Positions 45,353 through 54,706 of a stretch of DNA of 64,000 nucleotides are shown here, in pieces. The notes under the pieces were generated by a model that was given only the letters and a program-made list of their open reading frames with translations, did not search any database and was not told where the DNA came from. Each line of letters begins with the position of its first letter. The first letter of the stretch is position 1. Origin of the DNA: CAVQDV01 sp963711375 (GTDB lineage: Bacteria > Pseudomonadota > Gammaproteobacteria > Coxiellales > Coxiellaceae); assembly GCA_963711375.1 (NCBI GenBank), contig CAVQDV010000005.1, forward strand, positions 2,294,001 to 2,358,000. Reading direction: 5' to 3'. The translations under genes were made by a program, and so were the position numbers.

Positions 45353-47450
45353 AAAGTTCCTAAAAACCAGTATTATGTTGGTGAATGTTAGCGCACTGCT
45401 TTATGCAGGGGCGGCTTTCGCCGATTTAGTGGTAATTGGAAATCCCACGATTAAAGTGAATCAATTAACGCAAAAACAATTGAGCGCCTTGTATTTAGCG
45501 AAGCCCGTAAAATTATCGACGAAAGAAAATTTAACACCAATTGCACAGCCTGATGGTTCCGCGACTTATCAAGAATTTTATCAAAAAATTATTGGCTGGA
45601 ATTTAGATAAAGCAAACAAATATTGGTCTTCGCAAATTTTTAGTGGTCAATCGAGTCAGCCGGCAAGCGTTAATAATGCCGCTGCGGCGATTGCCCAAGT
45701 GGAAAGTACTCCTGGTGCTATTGCTTATGTTGATAGTAGTGCTTTAGCCAATGTTGGAAATTCTGTGAAAATATTATACGGAAATTATCAGCCGCCTAAA
45801 ATTGCGCCAAAAACCATCGCTGCCTTATACGATAATGAACCAAGTCGTCCTGCCAGTGTGACCGGTTATCATTCTATGTATGATCAACCTGCTGCAGCTC
45901 CTGTCGTTGGTCAAGTTGAAGATCCGCAGCCTGCTCAAGTCCTAATTCCTGGCCAAAATCCTCCTGCGGCACCAGCGGCTGCACCAGGCATCGCACCAGC
46001 ACAGGCGGCGCAAACCGCGCCAGTGGATAATGATCCTGTTGTCGCCGAAGATGCGAATAATGTGAATGATACGATTATGACTGAATTGCAACAAGAGCAT
46101 CCAGCAGGAGCGGACTCGCAAAACGTTTGGAACATTATTGCCAGCAATATTCATGTAGGCGCAGAAGTGAATCGCCCAGAAGTTCAAGAGCAAATTAAAT
46201 GGTTTACCTCACATCCTCATATGTTGCACAACATGATTCGTGATGCCACGCCGTATATTTATTACGTGTATCAAGAAACGCAAAGGCGTCATATGCCCGC
46301 TGAATTTACCTTATTACCGATGATCGAAAGCGGCTATTATCCTTATGCGTATTCTTATGCGGGCGCGGCTGGTCTTTGGCAGATGATGCCAGAAACCGCG
46401 ACGGATTATGGTTTAAAGATCGATTGGTGGTATGACGCGCGACGCGATATTATTACGTCAACCAACGCCGCTTTGAACTTTTTAGTGCGCTTGCACGCGG
46501 GTGAAAAAAATTGGGATTTAGCGGCCGCTTCCTATAATGCGGGAGAAGGTGCTGTGGATAATGCCATTCGCGAAAATCGTCGTGCCGGAAAACCTACCGA
46601 TTTTTGGGCCTTACCTTTATCGAAACAAACCCGTGATTATGTGCCGCGTTTAATCGCGATTGCTGCAATTATTAAAGATCCTGCTCATTATGGCATAAAG
46701 ATGCCAGACGTTCCGGATGTCCCTTATTTTGTAGCCTTTACCTTAAAATCTCAAATTGATGTGGCGGATGCGGCGAAGCTTGCAAACGTTCCTGAAAATG
46801 TCATCGTGCATTTGAATACGGGTATGCGTCGTTTTGCGACGAATTTAGAGGGTAAATATACCTTGTTAATTCCGGCCATGGCCGCTCAAACTTTCCAGAA
46901 AAATCTGGCAAAAATTGCTGGAAAACCAGAGAAAAGCTGGGAGTATCATGAAATTGCTAAGGGCGAATCCTTGCAGGGTATTGCAAAAAATTATCACACC
47001 TCACTTGCCTTATTGGAATCTGTTAATAAATTAAAGAGCGATGCCGTGAATGTAGGCTCTGGAATTTTAGTGCCCATTTCGATTAATAAACATTATGAAA
47101 ATCCGCTGAATGTGATTCAGCCTTCATCTGAAACGGCAACGATTCCGCAGTCGGCTGAGTTTGCTCCCATGCCGAAAGTGGATACCTGGGCCGTGGAAGA
47201 AATTACGGTGGGTGATATTTTAACCGGGAAAAATATGGCCACGCTGGTAAAAGCCGAGCCAAAATTGCCGATAAAACCCGCTGCGCCCGCCGTGAAGTTG
47301 GTAGAACCGCAAGCAGTGATTACTCCAGCTGCTGCGCCTGCAGCCGCCAAACCAGCGCCTAAGACTGTTATTGCACACAGTTCTGCTCCTTCAAGCATCA
47401 GCGCCAACGATGATTTAAAAACCCTCTTAGGCAAGATCTACCAAAAATAA
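45339..47450 (+). CDS. Fusion: phosphate-binding-like domain, linker, MltD-type lytic transglycosylase, LysM
   Basis: A 703-aa exported protein. The signal peptide (1-28) is followed by a small type-II periplasmic-binding-like domain (29-150: VVIGNPTIKVNQLTQKQL, YQEFYQKIIGW, STPGAIAYVDSSAL), as in stand-alone PstS-like proteins. A Pro/Ala linker (165-230) leads to a lytic transglycosylase domain with catalytic Glu330 in LLPMIESGYYPYAYS, then GLWQMMPETATDYGL, AAASYNAGEGAV and TRDYVPRLIA, as in MltD. A LysM motif (YHEIAKGESLQGIAKNY) follows, then an Ala/Pro-rich tail. It would cleave peptidoglycan between MurNAc and GlcNAc. Confidence 0.85.
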   Translation: MQYFKKFLKTSIMLVNVSALLYAGAAFADLVVIGNPTIKVNQLTQKQLSALYLAKPVKLSTKENLTPIAQPDGSATYQEFYQKIIGWNLDKANKYWSSQIFSGQSSQPASVNNAAAAIAQVESTPGAIAYVDSSALANVGNSVKILYGNYQPPKIAPKTIAALYDNEPSRPASVTGYHSMYDQPAAAPVVGQVEDPQPAQVLIPGQNPPAAPAAAPGIAPAQAAQTAPVDNDPVVAEDANNVNDTIMTELQQEHPAGADSQNVWNIIASNIHVGAEVNRPEVQEQIKWFTSHPHMLHNMIRDATPYIYYVYQETQRRHMPAEFTLLPMIESGYYPYAYSYAGAAGLWQMMPETATDYGLKIDWWYDARRDIITSTNAALNFLVRLHAGEKNWDLAAASYNAGEGAVDNAIRENRRAGKPTDFWALPLSKQTRDYVPRLIAIAAIIKDPAHYGIKMPDVPDVPYFVAFTLKSQIDVADAAKLANVPENVIVHLNTGMRRFATNLEGKYTLLIPAMAAQTFQKNLAKIAGKPEKSWEYHEIAKGESLQGIAKNYHTSLALLESVNKLKSDAVNVGSGILVPISINKHYENPLNVIQPSSETATIPQSAEFAPMPKVDTWAVEEITVGDILTGKNMATLVKAEPKLPIKPAAPAVKLVEPQAVITPAAAPAAAKPAPKTVIAHSSAPSSISANDDLKTLLGKIYQK

Positions 47451-47558
47451 GAGCGCACAATTCGCTGTTATTGTGAGCTCTGCGAAGAATCTCCCTTGAT
47501 ATGCCCAGGTGATTCCGGTAAAGTTTTGTCCATTAAACTAGGTTTTAAGGGACATCTC

Positions 47559-48131
47559 ATGAGAGCAACCAGAATTTTTTCGAGTAATGCGACTAATGGC
47601 TGCTTGACTGCCAGTAGCCAAAATGAACTTCCCAATTTGCTGGAAAATTTCCTGCAACCGCTTGTTCCGAGTAATAGTATACAGCTGGATTCAGCTTTGG
47701 GATTACTCCGTGTCCAGATTTCGAAGGATAATAAACTCGACATCATAGAAAAGTTACAAACAATTGGTGTGTGTGATCTTAGGGGAGAATTCAGGAAATT
47801 AAAGAAGCAATATCAAATTAATCGAGCTGATTTCGATGAGAAGCTTGTTAAAGATAAAATGCACTATTCCTCAATGCTGAATACTTTGAAAGATCATTGT
47901 TATGAGTTCGAGCATAATGAAAAAACAGATGAAGTCCTTTTAATTTTTTCTGAAGCTAAGACTACAATTATTGAGGCGAGGCTAAAAGTCCTTGGTATCG
48001 AAAAGCTAATCAAAGAGGAAACATTCGATGGTATTGAATTAGCTTACTCGGTGGATATTCTTAAATTGCTTGAGCGAGTGAGGAATGAAGAATTATCTCA
48101 GGAGAAAGCTTCGTCTTCCTACAGTAATTAA
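47559..48131 (+). CDS. Hypothetical protein, effector-like
   Basis: A 190-aa soluble, helix-rich, charged protein with no recognised family. No signal peptide is present. The C-terminus (RNEELSQEKASSSYSN) has a Glu cluster followed by small polar residues, a pattern seen in Dot/Icm signals. ATG 47559 follows AAGGGACATCTC; an upstream in-frame TTG is less likely. The stop lies four bases before the preferred start of the next gene, so they are probably co-expressed. Confidence 0.55.
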   Translation: MRATRIFSSNATNGCLTASSQNELPNLLENFLQPLVPSNSIQLDSALGLLRVQISKDNKLDIIEKLQTIGVCDLRGEFRKLKKQYQINRADFDEKLVKDKMHYSSMLNTLKDHCYEFEHNEKTDEVLLIFSEAKTTIIEARLKVLGIEKLIKEETFDGIELAYSVDILKLLERVRNEELSQEKASSSYSN

Positions 48132-48135
48132 TGCC

Positions 48136-50838
48136 ATGAGAAACTTTATTCCTTTATTACCTGAATCCAAAATTTTCCTACGTCGTTTGAAGTCGAGCGA
48201 AATTCTTAATCCTTACCTTGATTCTCTAAAGCAAGATTTTCCGAATTTTTCTGTAAATGGTGAACACCGGTTAATCTTACGCTGGTTTCATGAGCATGAG
48301 CCTACTGTTGAACCCTCTGAGGCTGTCCGACATGCCATGAATGTTGCGAATAGAGCTTACCGATATGTCGAATTGTTTAAAAAAGAGCATCCCTCATTAG
48401 CGCTTAATATGCTGAGGATGAATATTTTTTGGCTCCTCGATGATCATTATTCTGATCGGCGTGTGGATTTCGCTCTTAGTCTTGGTAACATTGCCTATAA
48501 AAATATGCAGGGCCTTTCAGAAGAACAGAAGAAAAATCGCACCTTAATCAAATATTATTTATTTTTTGCAGAGAATTACCCCAAATTTTCCCCAGAAGAA
48601 ATTCCCGTTCGGATTGAGGATGTTCAGAAAAGAATTCAGCCTTACGTAGAATGTGTTAAAGATTCACACTTCTTTGGAATCAACAGATTGTCTCCTGAGA
48701 GGATAAGAGTGTATTTGTGGCTTGCTGACGAGTATCCAGCACTTGAAATTGGAAAGGCTGTAAAATGGGCTAAAGAGATTTCAAGCACCAATTCCTACCG
48801 CCGAACTTCTCAGCACTTTCCTCCCACTTACCCTTTTTATTACCTAGAATTTCAAACTTTCACGAATGGTCTCGCGAAATTTCGCTTGGTATCGAAAACT
48901 TTTTTGGGTGTTCCCAATTTTGATTTTTTGAAAGCAGCCTTTTCTGCTCAGAATGAATATTCAGGCGTTTGCATCAATTTTGATTTGAATGACTCAAAGG
49001 GAAGAGAAAGATTGCTCCCTCAATTACAGGATATTATTGAGAGGATGGAACTTCACCTAAAACCAAAAGATGCCGATTCGACATTATTTAATGAGTACAA
49101 ACAACAGTTATTTTCCGCGGCTCGAGAGAGCATTTGTCATTTTCAGGCAGGTTTTACTGGATTAAAATGGGTGCAATTTTCTCCTCCAAAAGATTATAAA
49201 GAAGAACAAAGCGAACTAGGACGAGAAATTTGGAACGCTATCGAAAAGTATGATTACGAGTGCTTAAAAATCAACTTGAAAAAAGGCTTAAATCCAAATT
49301 TACTCCTACACCATTTAAGTCTGCTAAAGACAGCCATTAAAACCGTTTGGGATTATAGGGTTTTTATGAGGGGCGGGGAGCCAGATGAGGAGCAATTGAA
49401 AAAAAATGTTCTTCGTTATGACCTCATTCTATCGAAATACGCTGGTGTTTATATCTTATATTGGAGAGGAGAAAAAAACGAAATTTGCCGGACGACTATT
49501 GAAAATCATTCTGATCTTCAATTCTTAAGTTCCTTGGAATCGCATTATTTTACTTCTGAGGGTAGGCTTAAAAGCTCTAGTCAAACTGAGAAAATAGAAG
49601 CTCTAGCCGAAATGGTGTGGCGAGCTACAAAAGGCAATCTCGAAGAAGTACGAAGGAAAGAAGCAGGCTCTATTATCAGCATCATTGAGCTTTTAATGGA
49701 ATATGGTGCCGATCCTAGTGAACGACCGGCGGATCCTTATGCCTGTCCTTCCACGGCTCTGGAGTATCTTTTGGCTTGTGCTTCGTTTCGGAAATCGGAC
49801 CTGGTAAATCGAGAATTATTAAAAGAACTCCTTCGATTTTTTTTACCAGCGGATCAGGGTCGGTCTCATCTCTCGATAGCTACTGAATTTTATAATCATT
49901 TTTTGGGTAGATTTATTCTAGCGGGTTTAGCGGCTTTGAACCGTAAACATAATAGCTTTTTGCCGGCATTTTTGAAAGTCAGCAGAAGCCCTGGCAAGAA
50001 TCTTGATTCAAACATTGGCATGAATTTTTTTGTTGAAAATCGCCCTAAAGTCGAGTTGAAAACAATCATGATGTCTGAACTCCAATCGACACAGTTAGAT
50101 GAAATGTATGAATTATTTAAACATAATTTCCCCTGGCAAAAAAAAATTAAACTCGAAGAATTGAATGCGTATTTTATAGCATTAATCAATTCCCATTCAG
50201 GCCCTACTTTTGTGGATTTAATTTTCATTGAAGGTAAAATTGAAGCCTTTAATATTGCAACATTTATTCAGCCAGAGATAATCGAGAAAAAGCGAGTCTT
50301 TCTTCACTATGCGATTTTAACAGTTAGAAGTAAGATGCTTGAACCTTATCAAAAGCTAATGTGGATCGTTTTTGCGAAAAGAGGTTTTGCTCTTAAAGAG
50401 CAATGTCCAGACGAAAATGTAGAGGTGTATACCGTTTATGATGCCGCTACACTACAGGGATATTTAGCCGTTGCGAATTTGTGTTTTTATCCTAAATTTA
50501 CCTGCATTAATGATGAAGTGCTTCAATTTATTCATAGGACTATTTTTAACGAGAATGCTCCGCCTAATTCCCCCGGAATGGTGTGGTACGTTCCGGAAAA
50601 ATTATCCGATAAGCAAAAACCACGTCGGAAAGATTTGTTGCCAAATTTTCGATTTTTTAACACTAGGACTTACGAAAACATCAGTCAAGAGAAACGTAGC
50701 ATCGTCATTATTTTTAAAAATGATTTATCAAATCTTGCTCGAATTGCGATGGAGATTAATCCTTACTTAGCTAATGCCCTTTTCGAGGAAATCATTAAAA
50801 TGGTACCCGAAGAATCATCAGTTTTTTCCAAGCATTAA
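48136..50838 (+). CDS. Large effector-like protein with ankyrin-like repeats and possible GNAT-like domain
   Basis: A 900-aa protein with no signal peptide. The N-terminal 270 residues are helical and unfamiliar. The middle contains ankyrin-like units: EIWNAIEKYDYECLK...KKGLNPN, and WRATKGNLEEVR...IIELLMEYGADPS...TALEYLLA. Towards the end (about 660-800) VDLIFIEGKIEAFNIATF and HYAILTVRSKMLEPYQKLM recall an acetyltransferase (GNAT) fold, but the pyrophosphate loop is not clear. The C-terminus is Glu-rich (FEEIIKMVPEESSVFSKH). ATG 48136 restarts just past the previous stop; ATG 48085, overlapping by 47 bases, is possible. Function unknown. Confidence 0.6.
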   Translation: MRNFIPLLPESKIFLRRLKSSEILNPYLDSLKQDFPNFSVNGEHRLILRWFHEHEPTVEPSEAVRHAMNVANRAYRYVELFKKEHPSLALNMLRMNIFWLLDDHYSDRRVDFALSLGNIAYKNMQGLSEEQKKNRTLIKYYLFFAENYPKFSPEEIPVRIEDVQKRIQPYVECVKDSHFFGINRLSPERIRVYLWLADEYPALEIGKAVKWAKEISSTNSYRRTSQHFPPTYPFYYLEFQTFTNGLAKFRLVSKTFLGVPNFDFLKAAFSAQNEYSGVCINFDLNDSKGRERLLPQLQDIIERMELHLKPKDADSTLFNEYKQQLFSAARESICHFQAGFTGLKWVQFSPPKDYKEEQSELGREIWNAIEKYDYECLKINLKKGLNPNLLLHHLSLLKTAIKTVWDYRVFMRGGEPDEEQLKKNVLRYDLILSKYAGVYILYWRGEKNEICRTTIENHSDLQFLSSLESHYFTSEGRLKSSSQTEKIEALAEMVWRATKGNLEEVRRKEAGSIISIIELLMEYGADPSERPADPYACPSTALEYLLACASFRKSDLVNRELLKELLRFFLPADQGRSHLSIATEFYNHFLGRFILAGLAALNRKHNSFLPAFLKVSRSPGKNLDSNIGMNFFVENRPKVELKTIMMSELQSTQLDEMYELFKHNFPWQKKIKLEELNAYFIALINSHSGPTFVDLIFIEGKIEAFNIATFIQPEIIEKKRVFLHYAILTVRSKMLEPYQKLMWIVFAKRGFALKEQCPDENVEVYTVYDAATLQGYLAVANLCFYPKFTCINDEVLQFIHRTIFNENAPPNSPGMVWYVPEKLSDKQKPRRKDLLPNFRFFNTRTYENISQEKRSIVIIFKNDLSNLARIAMEINPYLANALFEEIIKMVPEESSVFSKH

Positions 50839-50845
50839 TAAAGGC

Positions 50846-50879
50846 TTGACCTTGAGCTTTCAATTGATATGATGGGCCA
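50846..50879 (+). promoter_or_regulatory. Promoter of the LuxR-type gene, probably leaderless
   Basis: TTGACC (50846-50851), a 16-bp spacer and TATGAT (50868-50873). The ATG at 50879 is five bases past the -10, at the predicted transcription start, and there is no Shine-Dalgarno. Confidence 0.6.
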
Positions 50880-51721
50880 TGACTTTAGATATTAGCCAAC
50901 ATCCCACTTTACTCTATGCCGATGAAATAAAGGCGATCGGTGCCCCATTGCGTGCCTTGAATATTGACTATTTTTCCAGGGCGAGAGTGAGTAAGGACGG
51001 GAAGATTTCCGGTTTAGGATCCGACGCGGAATTTATGAAAATTTATTTGTCTAAAGCCTATTATAATTGTTCATTACACAGGGAACGTGAGCATTTCGGG
51101 AATGTGATTTTATGGGACGCGCCCGCGCACTTTGGCAAAAGCCTCGAGTTGCATGAACTAAAGCAAAGCCTTAAATTGTTTAATGGATTTACGATTGTGA
51201 ATAAAGCCGAGAAGTATTGGGATTATTACCATTTCGCTAGTCACATTCAAAATCCAGCTCTTTTAAATACTTTTTTTTCACATTTAGATTGGCTGCATTT
51301 ATTTTCAAAATACTTTGATGAGAAAATTCACGAGAATAAGACTTTGCAAAAATCATTTGAATTTACCTTTGATTTGGAGCCTCAAGAAATAAAACTGCCA
51401 CTATCTTGTGATCCGCTTGCTCCATTGGTCGAATTATTTTCGGGGAAAAAATTTAAAATCTACTATCAAAATAAAATTTTCTATCTTTCCCAGCGTGAGC
51501 TCCAAATTTTGCATTGGTTAAGTGCTGGTAAGGCTTCTGAGGCCATTTCTTTAATCCTCGAAATTTCAAAGTCAACGGTCGACAAGCATATCGAAAATAT
51601 TAAGTCAAAATCGGAATGCTATACCTTGTTTCAACTTGGCATTCTTTTTGCTGAGATAAAAAGCCACCCTCTCATCAATCGCTTGGGATTTAACACAGCC
51701 AGTGCTAAAATTCAATACTGA
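50879..51721 (+). CDS. LuxR-family transcriptional regulator
   Basis: A 280-aa protein. The C-terminal helix-turn-helix (LSQRELQILHWLSAGKAS, then EISKSTVDKHIENIKSK) has the LuxR/FixJ-type layout, although LTxRE is LSQRE and the loop is diverged. The N-terminal 190 residues have no Asp-phosphorylation pattern and no recognisable autoinducer-domain motif, so the signal is unknown; a PAS-like fold is possible. Similar orphan LuxR proteins are numerous in Legionellales. It is followed by a divergently composed membrane protein gene in the same direction. Confidence 0.75.
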   Translation: MTLDISQHPTLLYADEIKAIGAPLRALNIDYFSRARVSKDGKISGLGSDAEFMKIYLSKAYYNCSLHREREHFGNVILWDAPAHFGKSLELHELKQSLKLFNGFTIVNKAEKYWDYYHFASHIQNPALLNTFFSHLDWLHLFSKYFDEKIHENKTLQKSFEFTFDLEPQEIKLPLSCDPLAPLVELFSGKKFKIYYQNKIFYLSQRELQILHWLSAGKASEAISLILEISKSTVDKHIENIKSKSECYTLFQLGILFAEIKSHPLINRLGFNTASAKIQY

Positions 51722-51792
51722 AAAATCACAGTTGTTTTGTATGATGGCTTAGATAAACTGAGTCTTTAATTTTGCAGTTTTTAGGAATGTCA

Positions 51793-53085
51793 ATGCGCCT
51801 TTCATTTTCAAACCCAACAATTTTCTTTTCTTTTCCTGAATGGTTAAAGAATCGATTTTGTCATTTTCAAGTGTATTATTGGGAGCTGACAGGCTCTCGC
51901 CTGGATCAAAAGGATTATCAACAGCATTTTAACAGGGCATTTAAGGAATCACTTTTATCGACTTACCATCCGGATGATTATGATCTTGCCGATCCTAAGC
52001 AGAAGTCTTTTGCATTTAATGCTTTTTCATTTTTAAGCATTTTTTTTGGGCTTCCAAATCGATTTGATGAGGCGGGAAAAATAACGGGGAAACAAATTTT
52101 AAAAAATTTCATCGGTGGGTGGGAGTGGAATGATGATACCCCTCTATCTAAACAAGTTTTGCAAGTTCTAGGCCTTGTTTTTGGCATTAAATCGATCATT
52201 ATTCCTGCGTTTAAATTGGCCAGTATTCTCATCAAGCCTTTAATTAATATTTTAAAAATATTCACGGAATTTCTGCCCTTACTTATAACGAACAGCACGG
52301 CTATGGGGATGGCCTTATTGCAGGTTCGCTTAGAGCGAAGCCGATGGAGTACAGAAAATGCAGTGTCTAAATCTACGGCTGTTTTAGGATTAATTTTTTT
52401 AGGCCTGATTCACTATGTTTTTAAATATGTTCATCTTTTGGGGAGGGCTTTAACTTCTCCCGAAAATAGCGCGAAAATCGCTTACAGAGCTGGCTGTGAA
52501 TTAAAGGGCAGGGCAGGGAAAGTGTTTGGCATTCTCGGTGCAAGCTTAAGTATTGCCTTATCTATGGTGCTTTGGGGGACCTTGCTTCCATTTACCATTC
52601 ATCTCATTCCACTAAAGGTATTTACCTGGATTTCGCACTTGCCAACGGTTGGGCCCATTTTCAGCGCAGTAAAATCTGCCTTGGTGGCCGTTGGAAATTT
52701 TTTTGGGCCTATTTTTACGCCTATTTTAAAGAGTGCTTCTCATTTATTAAGCACTCAAATCCCCTTAGTCGTCGCCAGTATCGGTTCTGGTTTGGGAGTG
52801 TTGGGGCCCTTGATTGGAACTTTTATAAATGTATTAGCCGATAAATTAAGTCGATTATGGCGTTCTCAATTTAAATGTGAACCCATGGATTTCCAACCTA
52901 GGACACCGAAAGCAGCAACCGCTGCCGAATCTTCTCCGAGTCAAGACGATTTATCGAAACCTAAAACTTTCCCAGTTAGTAGCTCTGGCTATGGATTTTT
53001 TCCAATAAAGGACAGCCCACCACTGAAATCGAGTTCATCAATAAAAGTAAATAAATCCACCAGGGTTCAAAAAAGGCTTTTTTAA
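51793..53085 (+). CDS. Multi-pass membrane protein, effector-like, unknown
   Basis: A 430-aa protein. A hydrophilic N-terminal part of about 110 residues (FPEWLKNRFCHFQVYYWELTG) is followed by five to seven hydrophobic segments (about 125-360). A Ser/Pro/Lys-rich tail ends KSTRVQKRLF. No family is recognised. ATG 51793 follows AGGAATGTCA; ATG 51787 and an upstream TTG are also in frame. It lies 71 bases past the LuxR gene and could be its target. The hydrophobic core plus unstructured tail is compatible with a protein inserted in host membranes, which is speculation. Confidence 0.55.
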   Translation: MRLSFSNPTIFFSFPEWLKNRFCHFQVYYWELTGSRLDQKDYQQHFNRAFKESLLSTYHPDDYDLADPKQKSFAFNAFSFLSIFFGLPNRFDEAGKITGKQILKNFIGGWEWNDDTPLSKQVLQVLGLVFGIKSIIIPAFKLASILIKPLINILKIFTEFLPLLITNSTAMGMALLQVRLERSRWSTENAVSKSTAVLGLIFLGLIHYVFKYVHLLGRALTSPENSAKIAYRAGCELKGRAGKVFGILGASLSIALSMVLWGTLLPFTIHLIPLKVFTWISHLPTVGPIFSAVKSALVAVGNFFGPIFTPILKSASHLLSTQIPLVVASIGSGLGVLGPLIGTFINVLADKLSRLWRSQFKCEPMDFQPRTPKAATAAESSPSQDDLSKPKTFPVSSSGYGFFPIKDSPPLKSSSSIKVNKSTRVQKRLF

Positions 53086-53172
53086 ATGGCTGAAGGCATA
53101 AACCCATAGTGGTTCACATTTTGACTGTCTCAGAGGCTGCCTATAGAACAAAACCCATGTTACTATGTCTCC

Positions 53173-53661
53173 ATGAAACCAAATGAACTGTGTCCTTGTT
53201 CTAGCAAAAAAGCTTATGCTGAGTGCTGCGGCCTTTTTATTTCTGGCGAAAATTCCCCTTCCACGCCAGAAGAATTAATGCGCTCTCGATACACGGCTTA
53301 TGTTCAAGCCAATATGGAATATATTGCACGCACGATGAAATCTCCGGCCGCTGATCATTTTAACATTGAAGCCTCACGCGCGTGGGCCAAGAAAGTAAAA
53401 TGGGCTGGATTAGAAGTAGTAGAAGCCACCCAAGATGCCAATAAAGGCATAGTAGAATTTTGTGCTTATTATGCTGAAGACAATAAAAAAGAAGTTCTCC
53501 ACGAAATCAGCGAATTTCTATTTGAAAATGGAAAATGGTATTACCTGAACGGCATTTACCCCAGCCCCGAAAAAACCCCAAGTGCCCCGAGTAAAATAGG
53601 CAGAAATGATCCCTGCTCCTGTGGCAGCAGCAAAAAATACAAAAAATGCTGTGGAATTTAA
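53173..53661 (+). CDS. ychJ: YchJ-family SEC-C metal-binding protein
   Basis: A 162-aa protein of the UPF0225 family. An N-terminal SEC-C-like motif (CPCSSKKAYAECCG), the central YchJ domain (TPEELMRSRYTAYV, WAGLEVVEA) and a C-terminal SEC-C motif (GRNDPCSCGSSKKYKKCCG) bind zinc. Its biological role is not established. No Shine-Dalgarno precedes the ATG. Confidence 0.93.
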   Translation: MKPNELCPCSSKKAYAECCGLFISGENSPSTPEELMRSRYTAYVQANMEYIARTMKSPAADHFNIEASRAWAKKVKWAGLEVVEATQDANKGIVEFCAYYAEDNKKEVLHEISEFLFENGKWYYLNGIYPSPEKTPSAPSKIGRNDPCSCGSSKKYKKCCGI

Positions 53662-53687
53662 TGCGGGAGAGGGTAGGGTGAGGGGTA

Positions 53688-54173
53688 TTAAAGGGAAAGG
53701 CGGAGTATCTGTTCTTGGCTTGGGATCTCTCTATCCATTTTAGAATAAGAAATTCCAAGCTTTTTATATTCGTTGGCGAGTGCTAAGTTATTTTCCCCCG
53801 CAGCGAGTTCATACATTTCTTTGCAATGACGCAGGAGTAATTCATCAAAAAGGTGCCGATTTAATTTGAAACTAGCTTCCTGTTTGTTTTCGGGATTCGC
53901 ATCAGTTTCTCGTCCGTTTTCTTTATTTTGCTCCAGTAATTTTTGCCAATGCTGTAGTAATTCAGGCGCTTTGCAGATTTTGTAAAACTTAGGCTTTTGT
54001 GCATAACGCAATAATTTATGAACATCCGAAATTGAGGCGATCATATTCATTTGTCTTTGACGTGGGGAGCTATTAAAAACACTGAGATTATCAAATAGAT
54101 AGAAAAACTCCTTGTCGCCGAGACAAAGCTGTAATTCACGAATGCTGATTGGTTTATCGGAAGTGTTGGCCAT
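53688..54173 (-). CDS. Hypothetical soluble protein
   Basis: A 161-aa charged, helical protein with no signal peptide, membrane helix or family I recognise. The N-terminus is MANTSDKPISIRELQLC and the middle is Lys/Glu/Asn-rich (NKENGRETDANPENKQE), probably disordered. It is convergent with ychJ and divergent from the pseudogenes to the right. Codon composition looks coding over its whole length. Confidence 0.5.
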   Translation of the reverse strand: MANTSDKPISIRELQLCLGDKEFFYLFDNLSVFNSSPRQRQMNMIASISDVHKLLRYAQKPKFYKICKAPELLQHWQKLLEQNKENGRETDANPENKQEASFKLNRHLFDELLLRHCKEMYELAAGENNLALANEYKKLGISYSKMDREIPSQEQILRLSL

Positions 54174-54706
54174 GTCCCATGTTACTACCTTGCACTCCCA
54201 TCAATCAAGCGTTAAGCTAAGGCCTAATCTCAATAGCAAAGGAGCTCTACACGTGGAGCAAAGTCATTGGAGTAGAACCGCGGTTAGCGGAATATTGGGT
54301 TTGGTCGCTGCCATTCTCGTGTCTTTTACCTTCCCTGTCGCAAAAAACCTGCCTTGCGGCTTGGTTTTACCTGAAAAAGTGGTGCGTGCGCCAAGCGACC
54401 CGAAATCGATATACTTCTTATCCTGATACTCCCCTCACAGCGGAGCCCATGGGCTATGTAAACTTGCCTTGCGGATTGAAGACGATCCCACGCCTGCTGA
54501 TGAAGCAAAAATTTTAAATAAAGCGAATGAATTAGCGGCTAAAGTCGGGCGCGAACGGTATAGTCAAACAAGAGGATACAGCCGTTCAGACGGGTCCTTT
54601 TCATGCGCTTTTATTTCGTGGCCTTCCATTTATGTTCCAAAAGGTGGATTATGAACCTAGATTTCCCAGCCATTTTAGTGATTTAGTAGTCGTATTTAGC
54701 GGATAG
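54172..54706 (+). pseudogene. Frameshifted gene for a small exported or membrane protein
   Basis: Joining three frames restores one plausible protein. A hydrophobic N-terminal segment (GILGLVAAILVSFTFP) is followed by EKVVRAPSDPKSIYF. After a +1 shift near 54420 comes PDTPLTAEPMGYVNL. After a -1 shift near 54463 comes ALRIEDDPTPADEAKIL...ELAAKVG. After a +1 shift near 54549 come GIVKQEDTAVQTGP and FRGLPFMFQKVDYEPRF. At least three single-base indels are therefore needed. The family is unknown to me, though the layout resembles small lipoproteins. The exact ends are uncertain. Confidence 0.65.

Noticed and set aside
45935..46193. Cys/Ala-rich minus-strand frames
   Set aside because: Antisense of the Pro/Ala-rich linker of the transglycosylase fusion.
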